Assembly: GCA_947591115.1 (NCBI GenBank)
Contig: CANQCX010000080.1
Span: 1-8,519 of the forward strand
Source: an uncultured Lachnospiraceae bacterium
GTDB taxonomy: Bacteria > Bacillota > Clostridia > Lachnospirales > Lachnospiraceae
Reading direction: 5' to 3'
DNA length: 8,519 bases
Positions 1 through 6,883 of the stretch are shown in pieces (the stretch's first letter is position 1; every line of letters starts with the position of its first letter). The position numbers and the translations under genes were made by a program. The notes under the pieces are model-generated. The model worked only from the letters and a program-made list of their open reading frames with translations, was not told the origin of the DNA and did no database searches.

Positions 1-2120
1 GGCGGTTCGAGATGTCGGACGGACTGATGAAATTAAACGGAAAACGGATCGTATTCAAAGGGGTAAACCGTCATGAGTTCAGCTCCGTAAGCGGACGCGT
101 TCCAAACAGGGAAGAAATTCTTCTGGATATTGTGACAATGAAGCAAAACAATATCAATGCGATACGAACCAGCCATTATCCGGACGACTCCTTCCTCTAT
201 GAGCTGTGCGACCTCTATGGGATTTATCTGATCGCGGAAAACAATCTGGAATCGCATGGTTCATGGGAAGCCTGTCAAAAAGGAGCGGCGGACGAAAGCT
301 ATATCGTTCCAAAGGATAAAGAAGAATGGATGGGAATGATGCTGGATCGCGTCAATTCCTGCTATCAGAGAGACAAAAACCACCCGTCAATTTTGATCTG
401 GTCTTGCGGCAATGAATCCTACGGCGGAAAAGTCATTTATGAAATGTCGCAGTTATTCCGCAAGCTGGATCCGTACCGGCTGGTGCATTATGAAGGGGTA
501 TTCCATGACCGCAGGTATAACGATACCAGCGATATGGAGAGCCAGATGTACCCGTCGGCGGAGAGCATACGGGAATTTTTGGCGGAGCATAAAGACAAAC
601 CGTTTATCTGCTGCGAATATACCCATGCAATGGGAAATTCCTGCGGCGGAATGCATAAATATACGGATCTGACCGATACCGAACCGCGTTATCAGGGCGG
701 CTTTATCTGGGATTACGTGGATCAGTCGATTTATGCAAAAGACCGGTATGGCAGATGGTATCTTGCTTATGGCGGCGATCTGGACGACCGGCCGTCCGAT
801 CTGAATTTCAGCGGAAACGGAATCGTATACGGAGGGGAAAGGAAGCCTTCTCCGAAAATGCAGGAGGTCAAATTTAACTATCAGAATATTTCGGTCCGTT
901 TTGAGGAGGAAAGCTATACCGTCCAAAATAAAAATTTATTTATCAATACGGATGTATATGATGCGTATGTCATTCTTCAGGAAAACGGCAGGGAAGTCCT
1001 AAAAGTGCGCACGCAGCTTTCCGCCGCGCCTCTTTCGGAAGAAACCTTTCCGCTGCCGAAGGCGGTTTTAGAGCGTCTGGAAAATGCAAAACAGGCAAAA
1101 GAGCAGGGCAGGGAGACTATGGAATATGCGGTTACGGTTTCTTTTGTGCTGAGGGAGGATACGCTTTGGGCAAAGGCGGGACACGAAGTGGCATTCGGAC
1201 AGCATGTCTGGAAAAAACCGGTTCTTCCGTATGCGTGCAGCGCGCCGGTGGAAATCGTAAACGCGCCGAATCATCTGACGGTGCGCGGAGAGAATTTTTC
1301 CGCAATCTTTTCCAAAGTCAGCATCGGAATGATTTCCTATGTTTACGGAGGCGTGGAAATGCTGCCATGTGTTCCGCTGCCGAACTTCTGGCGCGCGCCG
1401 GTGGACAACGACACCGGAAATCTGATGCAGCAGCGTTATGCGCAGTGGAAGATCGCCAGCATGTATATTACGACAAAAAGCGCGGGACGCTTTGAAGATA
1501 CGGCGCCGGTTATTGAACCGCTGGAAAACAGCGTGAAAATTACATATACCTATCATATGCCGACCGCACCGGCAAGCAGCTGTCAGGTACGGTATCAGGT
1601 ATTTGGGGACGGAACCATTGAAACGACGCTGATGTATGATCCGGTTTTGGAGCTTTCCGATATGCCGGAGTTTGGAATGATGTTTAAATTTCATGCGGAT
1701 TATGATATAATCAAATGGTATGGACTGGGAAGCGAGGAAACATACGCGGATCGCCGGCGCGGCGCAAAGCTCGGCCTTTATGAAAACCATGTCAAAGATA
1801 ACATGGCGGAGTATCTTGTGCCTCAGGAATGCGGAAACAAATGCGGTGTCCGTTATGCCAAAGTCGTAGACCGCAAGGGACGCGGAATGCTCTTTTTCGG
1901 GGATGAACTGTCGTTTAGCGCACTGCCTTATACCCCGCATGAGATTGAAAATGCTGCGCACGCCTATGAGCTGCCGGAGGTGCATTATACCGTTGTACGG
2001 GTGGCGGAAGCGCAGATGGGCGTCGCGGGCGACGATAGCTGGGGGGCAAGAGTGCTTCCGGAATATTTATTGGATGTTTCCGGAAAAAAGGTCTTTACTT
2101 TCTGCTTCCGAGGGATATAG
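1..2120 (+). CDS. lacZ: Beta-galactosidase, glycoside hydrolase family 2 (5' end outside window)
   Basis: Hydrolyses terminal beta-D-galactosides, probably lactose or galacto-oligosaccharides, in the cytoplasm. The reading frame is already open at the left edge (codons from position 3), so the ATG at 12 is internal. Compared with E. coli LacZ, roughly the first 330 residues (sugar-binding and first Ig-like domains) lie outside. Numbering from the ATG at 12, GVNRHE at 17-22 opens the TIM barrel and SHYP at 54-57 follows. E80 and H82 lie in NLESHG. The acid/base Glu is E135 (GNES) and the nucleophile is E202 (CEYTHAMGNS). W233 lies in GFIWDYVDQ. The small-chain domain follows, with NFWRAPVDND and a final GDDSW whose W677 matches E. 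coli W999. The usual DEAN before the metal-site Glu reads AENN here. The galactanase gene follows after 51 nt with no terminator, so the two are probably co-transcribed. The family is certain; the exact substrate is inferred. Confidence 0.95.
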   Translation, partial: RFEMSDGLMKLNGKRIVFKGVNRHEFSSVSGRVPNREEILLDIVTMKQNNINAIRTSHYPDDSFLYELCDLYGIYLIAENNLESHGSWEACQKGAADESYIVPKDKEEWMGMMLDRVNSCYQRDKNHPSILIWSCGNESYGGKVIYEMSQLFRKLDPYRLVHYEGVFHDRRYNDTSDMESQMYPSAESIREFLAEHKDKPFICCEYTHAMGNSCGGMHKYTDLTDTEPRYQGGFIWDYVDQSIYAKDRYGRWYLAYGGDLDDRPSDLNFSGNGIVYGGERKPSPKMQEVKFNYQNISVRFEEESYTVQNKNLFINTDVYDAYVILQENGREVLKVRTQLSAAPLSEETFPLPKAVLERLENAKQAKEQGRETMEYAVTVSFVLREDTLWAKAGHEVAFGQHVWKKPVLPYACSAPVEIVNAPNHLTVRGENFSAIFSKVSIGMISYVYGGVEMLPCVPLPNFWRAPVDNDTGNLMQQRYAQWKIASMYITTKSAGRFEDTAPVIEPLENSVKITYTYHMPTAPASSCQVRYQVFGDGTIETTLMYDPVLELSDMPEFGMMFKFHADYDIIKWYGLGSEETYADRRRGAKLGLYENHVKDNMAEYLVPQECGNKCGVRYAKVVDRKGRGMLFFGDELSFSALPYTPHEIENAAHAYELPEVHYTVVRVAEAQMGVAGDDSWGARVLPEYLLDVSGKKVFTFCFRGI

Positions 2121-2171
2121 TATAGATAGAAGACAAGAGCAGGTATACAATCTGGAACAAGGAGAAAGCGT

Positions 2172-3284
2172 ATGAGCAACTTTATCAAAGGTATGGATTT
2201 GTCCACGCTGCTGGAGATGGAGAGATGCGGGGCAAAATATTATGATCATGGGAAAGAAACGGACATTCTGGAGATTATGAAAAACCATGATGTAGACACG
2301 ATCCGTCTGCGGTTATGGAATGATCCGAAATCAGAGAAGGGAGAGCCATACGGCGCGGGAAACAATGATCTGGATGAGACGATCGCCATCGGGAAAAAGG
2401 TAACCGAAGCCGGCTTCGGCGTTCTCTTAAATTTTCATTACAGTGATTTCTGGGCGGATCCGGGAAAACAGATCAAGCCGAAGGCATGGACGGGATACGG
2501 AGTAGAGGAGCTGGAGCAGGCGGTATCAGAATTTACTGAAAAATCCCTGACCAAGATTTTGGATGCAGGCGTAAACGTTACCCTGATCCAGGTTGGAAAC
2601 GAACTTTCCAAAGGGTTGTTATGGCCGGAGGGAAGTATTCCAAACTATGGGAATATCGCAAAATTCGTAAGCTCCGGCATACGCGCCTGCCGGAAGGTAA
2701 GACCGGATATTCCGATCATGGTGCATTTGGATAACGGCGGCAATAACGAACTGTACCGTACATGGTTTGATCATTATTTCCAAAATCAGGGAGAGGATTT
2801 TGAATATATCGGACTTTCCTACTATCCGTTCTGGCATGGCAGACTTCAGCAGCTTGAGGACAATATGAACGATATTGCTGTCCGTTATCAAAAGGATCTG
2901 ATCGTTGCAGAGGTTTCCATGGGATATACGATGGAGGATTATAAAGAGTATGAGCAGCTTTCGGATGAAGAACGGAAAGGCTATGCGACAAGACCGCATC
3001 TGATCGAAAATATTGACTATCCGATGACGGTACAGGGACAGGTAGACTTTACGAAGGATTTTCTGCATCGTGTTGCAAATGTCGCAGAGAATCATGGATG
3101 CGGTTTCTTCTGGTGGGAGCCGGCATGGATTCCGGTACCGGGTTCCGGCTGGGCGACGCCTGCCTCCCTGAAATATATGAACGATCCGGGACCATGCGGC
3201 AACGAATGGGCGAATCAGGCATTGTTTGATTACGACGGCAATAAACTTCCGACATTGGAGGTTATTCGGGACTTTAAAAAATAA
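2172..3284 (+). CDS. ganB: Arabinogalactan endo-beta-1,4-galactanase, GH53
   Basis: Cleaves internal beta-1,4-galactosyl bonds of type I galactan or its oligosaccharides. It has 370 residues, a full GH53 catalytic domain. GMDLSTLLEME at 7-17 and DTIRLRLWNDP at 42-52 are the family opening. HYSDFWADPGKQ lies at 89-100. The acid/base Glu is E144 (QVGNE) and the probable nucleophile is E247 (IVAEVSMGY). HLDNGGNN at 185-192, SYYPFWHG at 216-223 and GFFWWEPAW at 311-319 are also typical. The start is supported by AAGGAG at 2159-2164, 7 nt before the ATG. An in-frame TAG at 2127-2129 with no hydrophobic stretch after it excludes an upstream signal peptide. The enzyme therefore looks cytoplasmic, unlike the secreted GanB of Bacillus subtilis. 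It sits directly behind the beta-galactosidase, which would finish digestion of its products. The next promoter begins only 11 nt after its stop. Confidence 0.93.
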   Translation: MSNFIKGMDLSTLLEMERCGAKYYDHGKETDILEIMKNHDVDTIRLRLWNDPKSEKGEPYGAGNNDLDETIAIGKKVTEAGFGVLLNFHYSDFWADPGKQIKPKAWTGYGVEELEQAVSEFTEKSLTKILDAGVNVTLIQVGNELSKGLLWPEGSIPNYGNIAKFVSSGIRACRKVRPDIPIMVHLDNGGNNELYRTWFDHYFQNQGEDFEYIGLSYYPFWHGRLQQLEDNMNDIAVRYQKDLIVAEVSMGYTMEDYKEYEQLSDEERKGYATRPHLIENIDYPMTVQGQVDFTKDFLHRVANVAENHGCGFFWWEPAWIPVPGSGWATPASLKYMNDPGPCGNEWANQALFDYDGNKLPTLEVIRDFKK

Positions 3285-3295
3285 AAAAATTGGGA

Positions 3296-3323
3296 TTGAC
3301 TTTCCCGCAGTATGCAGTATAAT
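3296..3323 (+). promoter_or_regulatory. Sigma-A promoter of the metal-resistance operon
   Basis: TTGACT (3296-3301) and a perfect TATAAT (3318-3323) are separated by 16 bp, an almost consensus housekeeping promoter. Transcription would start near 3330, giving a leader of about 120 nt before the HMA gene. The -10 box runs into the palindrome at 3321-3364, so a bound repressor would block polymerase directly. Confidence 0.85.
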
Positions 3324-3364
3324 AGAACCAACATATGAATAAATGTTCATATGTTGGTTCTATT
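3321..3364. promoter_or_regulatory. ArsR/SmtB-type operator palindrome, also a candidate terminator for the upstream operon
   Basis: This is a perfect inverted repeat with 19-bp arms (3321-3339 and 3346-3364) around a 6-nt centre TAAATG. Its core TGAA-N6-TTCA (3336-3349), flanked by ATA/TAT, fits operators known for Zn/Cd-sensing ArsR proteins, and the operon it precedes encodes such a protein. It overlaps the -10 box and the expected start site, the usual place for an autoregulated repressor. The right arm is followed by T residues (3363-3367), so RNA reading through from the galactanase gene would form a long hairpin with a U run. No other terminator is visible between that gene and this promoter. 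The operator role is inferred with good confidence, the terminator role with less. Confidence 0.8.
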
Positions 3365-3380
3365 TTTATCATAGCAGGAA

Positions 3381-3405
3381 GAAAGGCTGCCGGCGGCAGG
3401 CTTTC
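3381..3405 (+). promoter_or_regulatory. Hairpin in the 5' leader of the metal operon
   Basis: GAAAG (3381-3385) pairs with CTTTC (3401-3405) and CTGCC (3387-3391) with GGCAG (3395-3399), with one G-G mismatch and a GGC loop. No T run follows, so it is not an intrinsic terminator. It could stabilise the mRNA or affect translation. It matches no riboswitch class I recognise. Confidence 0.45.
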
Positions 3406-3452
3406 GGTATTAGCGGGCAGATGCTGTCCGGTAAAAAGAAGGGAGTAAAAAT

Positions 3453-3671
3453 ATGAAAAAGAGTTACAAAATCGAGGTAGACTGCGCAAATTGCGCCAAT
3501 AAGATGGAAGAGGCGGCAAAGAAAACGCCGGGAGTAAAAGATGCGGTGGTAAATTTTATGACGCTGAAAATGAATGTGGAATTTGAAGAAGGACAGGATG
3601 CCAAAACAGTCATGGAGGCCGTAAGGAAGAACTGCAAAAAAATAGAGGACGACTGCGAAATTTATTTATAG
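3453..3671 (+). CDS. Small stand-alone HMA-domain heavy-metal-binding protein
   Basis: This is a 72-residue cytosolic protein made of one heavy-metal-associated (HMA, ferredoxin-like) domain. The metal loop is DCANC (D10, C11, C14) after the first strand, followed by helix KMEEAAKKTPGV and strand DAVVNFMTLKMNVEF. The Asp before the first Cys is typical of HMA domains from Zn/Cd/Pb ATPases rather than copper ones. Two further cysteines, C61 and C68, lie near the C-terminus. AAGGGAG at 3439-3445 is 7 nt before the ATG. It is the first gene of the operon and ends 23 nt before the ATPase, which lacks such a domain. It probably delivers metal to the pump or senses cytosolic metal for it. That role is inferred from context; the domain itself is clear. 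Confidence 0.9.
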   Translation: MKKSYKIEVDCANCANKMEEAAKKTPGVKDAVVNFMTLKMNVEFEEGQDAKTVMEAVRKNCKKIEDDCEIYL

Positions 3672-3694
3672 AAACGTGGGGAACGGAGAGAACG

Positions 3695-5563
3695 ATGACA
3701 AAAAAGCAAAAAAAAGTCCTGATACGGATCATAACGGCCGCTGTGCTGATGGTGGCGCTGGAGCTGCTTCCGGTTACCGGTTACGTCCGGTTTGTCCTGT
3801 TTCTGGTTCCGTATCTGATTCTGGGATATGATATTTTAAAGAAAGCCGTAAAAGGCATTTTAAACCGGCAGGTATTTGACGAGAATTTTCTGATGGCGGT
3901 TGCGACGATCGGAGCCATTGCGCTCGGGGAGTATACCGAGGGCGCGGCGGTTATGCTGTTTTATCAGATCGGCGAATTGTTCCAGAGCTATGCGGTCGGA
4001 AAAAGCCGGAAAAATATCAGTGAGTTGATGGATATACGTCCGGATTATGCTAACATCGAGCGGAATGGGACGCTGGAACGCGTCGATCCGGATGAAGTGG
4101 AGATCGGCAGCATCATTGTTGTGCAGCCGGGAGAAAAAGTCCCGATTGACGGCGTGGTTATAAAAGGCCGTTCTACGCTGAATACAAGCGCGCTGACCGG
4201 AGAAAGCCTTCCGCGTGAAATCGAGGAGGGAGCCGAAATCATCAGCGGCTGCATCAACATGACAGGCGTGCTGAAGATCCGTACCTCCAAAGAATTCGGA
4301 GAATCAACGGTATCTAAGATTTTGGAGCTGGTAGAAAATTCCAGTTCCAAGAAATCACGCTCGGAAAATTTCATTTCCAAATTCGCCCGTTATTATACGC
4401 CTGCCGTCTGCGGCGGCGCAGTGGTGCTTGCGGTGCTTCCTCCGCTGGTAAGGCTGGCAGCAATGGGACTTTCGCCGGAATGGAGCGTTTGGATTTATCG
4501 TGCGTTGACGTTTCTGGTTATCAGCTGCCCATGCGCGCTGGTCATCAGTATTCCGCTGAGCTTCTTTGCGGGAATCGGCGGCGCGAGCAAAGAGGGAATT
4601 CTGGTTAAGGGTTCCAATTATCTGGAAACGCTTTCCCAGACCAGATATGTCGTATTTGATAAAACCGGAACCCTGACGCAGGGCGTTTTTGAGGTTAGCG
4701 GAATTCATCATAACCGCATGGAGGAGCAGCGGCTTCTGGAATATGCCGCCCACGCGGAAAGCGCGTCCTCCCATCCGATCAGCAGAAGCCTGAAGGAGGC
4801 GTACGGAAAAGAAATTGACCGGAGCCGCGTAACCGATGTTGAAGAAATCGGCGGAAACGGAGTCCTTGCCAAAGTAGACGGAGTCCGAGTTGCGGCGGGA
4901 AACGATAAGCTGATGGAAAAACTGGGAGTGGAATATCATCCCTGTCATCATGTCGGTACGGTGGTGCATGTTGCGATTGACGGCGCATATGCCGGACATA
5001 TCCTGATTTCGGATCAGTTGAAGCCGACAGCGAAAGAAGCCGTTGCCGCACTGGGCAGGGCGAAGGTCGAGCGTCTTGTTATGCTGACGGGAGATGCCGC
5101 AAACGTCGCAAAGCATACGGCGGAAGAACTAAACATTACCGAGGTCTACAGCCAGCTGCTTCCGGCGGACAAAGTGGCAAAAGTCGAGGAATTGCTGGAA
5201 AGCAAGCGGGGAAAGGCAAAACTGGCGTTTGTAGGAGACGGGATCAACGACGCTCCGGTCTTGTCCCGAGCGGATATTGGAATTGCAATGGGCGCGCTGG
5301 GTTCGGATGCCGCGATTGAAGCGGCGGATGTCGTACTGATGGACGACGATCCGGTCAAAATCGCAAAGGCCATTAAAATTTCCGAAAAATGTATGAGAAT
5401 CGTTTATGAAAATATTGCGTTTGCCATTGGAATTAAGATGATCTGTCTGATTTTGGGCGCGCTGGGAATTGCCAATATGTGGCTGGCGATCTTTGCGGAT
5501 GTCGGCGTGATGGTTCTGGCGGTACTCAATGCCATTCGCGCCCTGTTTGTGAAGAAACTTTAA
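3695..5563 (+). CDS. cadA: P1B-2-type heavy-metal (Zn/Cd/Pb) translocating ATPase
   Basis: A membrane pump that exports divalent soft metals using ATP. Its 622 residues contain the full P1B core: N-terminal membrane segments (about 8-45 and 62-100), the actuator motif TGES (168-171), CPC in a membrane helix (278-280), phosphorylated D322 in DKTGT, the HP motif (H360-P361) in the nucleotide-binding domain and GDGINDAP (514-521). The last helices carry K581 (IGIK) and D602 (FAD), matching the Lys and Asp conserved in ZntA/CadA. This points to Zn2+, Cd2+ or Pb2+ rather than copper. There is no N-terminal HMA domain: the protein starts almost directly at the first membrane helix, and an HMA protein is encoded just upstream. 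A His/Cys cluster, HPCHHV (415-420), lies in the nucleotide-binding domain. GGAG at 3685-3688 supports the start. The repressor gene follows after 34 nt. Which of Zn, Cd or Pb is the main substrate cannot be told. Confidence 0.95.
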   Translation: MTKKQKKVLIRIITAAVLMVALELLPVTGYVRFVLFLVPYLILGYDILKKAVKGILNRQVFDENFLMAVATIGAIALGEYTEGAAVMLFYQIGELFQSYAVGKSRKNISELMDIRPDYANIERNGTLERVDPDEVEIGSIIVVQPGEKVPIDGVVIKGRSTLNTSALTGESLPREIEEGAEIISGCINMTGVLKIRTSKEFGESTVSKILELVENSSSKKSRSENFISKFARYYTPAVCGGAVVLAVLPPLVRLAAMGLSPEWSVWIYRALTFLVISCPCALVISIPLSFFAGIGGASKEGILVKGSNYLETLSQTRYVVFDKTGTLTQGVFEVSGIHHNRMEEQRLLEYAAHAESASSHPISRSLKEAYGKEIDRSRVTDVEEIGGNGVLAKVDGVRVAAGNDKLMEKLGVEYHPCHHVGTVVHVAIDGAYAGHILISDQLKPTAKEAVAALGRAKVERLVMLTGDAANVAKHTAEELNITEVYSQLLPADKVAKVEELLESKRGKAKLAFVGDGINDAPVLSRADIGIAMGALGSDAAIEAADVVLMDDDPVKIAKAIKISEKCMRIVYENIAFAIGIKMICLILGALGIANMWLAIFADVGVMVLAVLNAIRALFVKKL

Positions 5564-5597
5564 GAAACCGATAACGGTTAAAGGATGGAAAATCACT

Positions 5598-5960
5598 ATG
5601 TCGGAAAAAGAATTTGATTGCTGCGAAACTGTGGAGATTCATGAGGAACTGCTGAAAATTGTTGAAACAACGATGCCGGAGGAAACGGAGCTTTATGACC
5701 TTGCGGAGTTGTTTAAAGTATTCGGGGATTCTACTCGGATCCGGATCTTATTTGTGCTTTTTGAAGCGGAAGTATGCGTCTGCGATCTGGCGGAGGCGCT
5801 GCATATGACACAGTCGGCGATCTCGCATCAGCTTCGGATATTGAAGCAGAGCAAACTGGTAAAAAGCCGCAGGGAAGGAAAATCCGTTTTCTATTCCCTT
5901 GCGGACGCGCATGTCCGCACCATCATTGCACAGGGGCGCGAGCATATTGAAGAGGATTAG
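5598..5960 (+). CDS. cadC: ArsR/SmtB-family metal-responsive repressor, CadC-like
   Basis: A 120-residue dimeric winged-helix repressor expected to leave the DNA when it binds Zn, Cd or Pb. The DNA-reading region spans about 61-88 (CDLAEALHMTQSAISHQLR then the wing). Ligands of both classic metal sites are present. An alpha3N-type thiolate site is suggested by C60 and C62 (EVCVCDLA) plus an N-terminal Cys pair, C8-C9. The alpha5 site is complete: D103, H105, H116 and E119 have the spacing of CadC D101, H103, H114 and E117. AAGGA (5581-5585) lies 12 nt before the ATG, a rather long gap. A small inverted repeat (AACCG-ATAA-CGGTT, 5566-5579) lies between the ATPase stop and this site. As last gene of the operon it most likely controls the palindrome at 3321-3364, an autoregulatory loop. 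Its stop overlaps that of the convergent gene. Confidence 0.92.
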   Translation: MSEKEFDCCETVEIHEELLKIVETTMPEETELYDLAELFKVFGDSTRIRILFVLFEAEVCVCDLAEALHMTQSAISHQLRILKQSKLVKSRREGKSVFYSLADAHVRTIIAQGREHIEED

Positions 5961-6748
5961 CCGGCTAAATAACCCATAATTTTCTGAACGTAATTTTGTG
6001 TTTCCGTAAACGGAGGGATTCCGCCGTACTTGTCCACATTGCCGCTTCCGGCATTGTAAGCGGCAAGCGCCAGCGATATGCTGCCGTTATATTTTTGAAG
6101 GAGCTGGGAGATCAGTTTCGCACCGCCGAGAATATTGTCGTGCGCATTATAAGCGTCGGAAACCCCAAGTTCCTGTGCGGTTGCAGGCATAAGCTGCATG
6201 ATCCCCATTGCGCCGGCGCGGCTGACCGCGTCCGCCTGAAAATTGGATTCCGCTTTTGCAATGGCCTTCAAAAGGGCAACATCCACGCCGTATGTTTCGG
6301 AGGCCTCCTTAAAATAGGCGTTCAGCTCCTCGGAGCAGGCAAATACGCCGGAATTCGGAACGGAAGCTCCGGAAATCGAAGCGGCTGAACCGGAAGCCGC
6401 AGTGGCTGCATCGGAAGCGTCTGCATTGGAAGCAGAAGCCGCCGCAGATTTATCGAGCGCAACGCTGCTGTCGATCGGAGCCGCAGATTTTTCACTGCTG
6501 CCGGAAGCCGTCGGAATCGGCGTATAATTGGAAATCCCCAGCATGGCGGCAATTTCCGAGTTCAGGTCAAATCCCTTTTTGCCAGACTGTCTGGCTTCGG
6601 CAACCGCAAGATCTACCGTCATTGCGTTCAGCGCGCGTTTGGCGGAACGAAAAGCGGCGTCAAAGGAAGGATCGGCGTTTGCCGCCGGAGTCTGCTTTGT
6701 TTGCCGCGTAGTTTGTTGGTCAAAATATGGCAGTATCGTAAGATTCAT
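5957..6748 (-). CDS. Lytic transglycosylase with C-terminal SLT domain, no signal peptide
   Basis: Predicted to cleave peptidoglycan glycan strands. The protein has 263 residues. Residues 1-75 form a charged, probably helical region without a hydrophobic leader. Residues 81-130 are a linker in which 32 of 50 residues are Ala or Ser. From about 140 there is a complete SLT domain: catalytic E167 in AKAESNF, GIMQLMP (182-188), AYNAG (230-234) and QNYVQKI near the end. The start is supported by AAAGGA, 8 nt before the ATG on the - strand. The Sec signal or membrane anchor expected of a wall enzyme is absent. Export through the flagellar apparatus, as for some flagellar muramidases, is one explanation and would agree with the sigma-D-like promoter upstream. 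A phage or lysis role is less likely, as no phage genes are near. Its TAA overlaps the repressor's TAG on the other strand. The domain is certain; the flagellar link is inference. Confidence 0.9.
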   Translation of the reverse strand: MNLTILPYFDQQTTRQTKQTPAANADPSFDAAFRSAKRALNAMTVDLAVAEARQSGKKGFDLNSEIAAMLGISNYTPIPTASGSSEKSAAPIDSSVALDKSAAASASNADASDAATAASGSAASISGASVPNSGVFACSEELNAYFKEASETYGVDVALLKAIAKAESNFQADAVSRAGAMGIMQLMPATAQELGVSDAYNAHDNILGGAKLISQLLQKYNGSISLALAAYNAGSGNVDKYGGIPPFTETQNYVQKIMGYLAG

Positions 6749-6768
6749 CAGATGATTCCTTTCTTTGC

Positions 6769-6799
6769 GTCATAGGAAATCCGACCGGATTTTCATGAC
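6769..6799 (-). promoter_or_regulatory. Interrupted palindrome in the leader of the lytic transglycosylase gene
   Basis: On the + strand, AAATCCG (6777-6783) and CGGATTT (6786-6792) form an inner repeat, flanked by GTCAT (6769-6773) and ATGAC (6795-6799). It lies just upstream of the ribosome site (6757-6762) of the - strand gene. No T run follows it in that gene's direction, so it is not a terminator. It may be a protein-binding site or an mRNA hairpin affecting translation. Confidence 0.45.
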
Positions 6800-6831
6800 A
6801 TAAAAAAGCCTACGCATAACGTACAAAATTT

Positions 6832-6859
6832 ATATCGGTAAAAAAAGAGGAAAAGTTTA
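6832..6859 (-). promoter_or_regulatory. Possible sigma-D (sigma-28, flagellar) promoter of the lytic transglycosylase gene
   Basis: On the - strand, TAAACTTT begins at 6859 and CCGATAT covers 6838-6832. There are 17 nt between TAAA and CCGATAT, that is TAAA-N16-ACCGATAT. The known flagellar consensus is about TAAA-N15-GCCGATAT, so both boxes fit well and the spacing is one base longer. The leader would be about 75 nt. Confidence 0.4.
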
Positions 6860-6883
6860 TACGTACGGATGAATTTTGTTGCG

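Noticed and set aside
1068..1985. Long open frame on the - strand opposite the beta-galactosidase
   Set aside because: Its translation is low in recognisable motifs and rich in Arg, His and Cys, as expected for the reverse of a real gene. All conserved GH2 motifs lie on the + strand.
5566..5579. Inverted repeat AACCG-ATAA-CGGTT between the ATPase and repressor genes as a terminator
   Set aside because: The 5-bp stem is followed by AAAGGATGG rather than a T run, and the repressor would be cut off from its operon.
6340..6510. Repetitive GGAAGC-like DNA in the transglycosylase gene as a possible repeat array
   Set aside because: It is explained by codons of the Ser/Ala-rich linker and has no regular unit or period.
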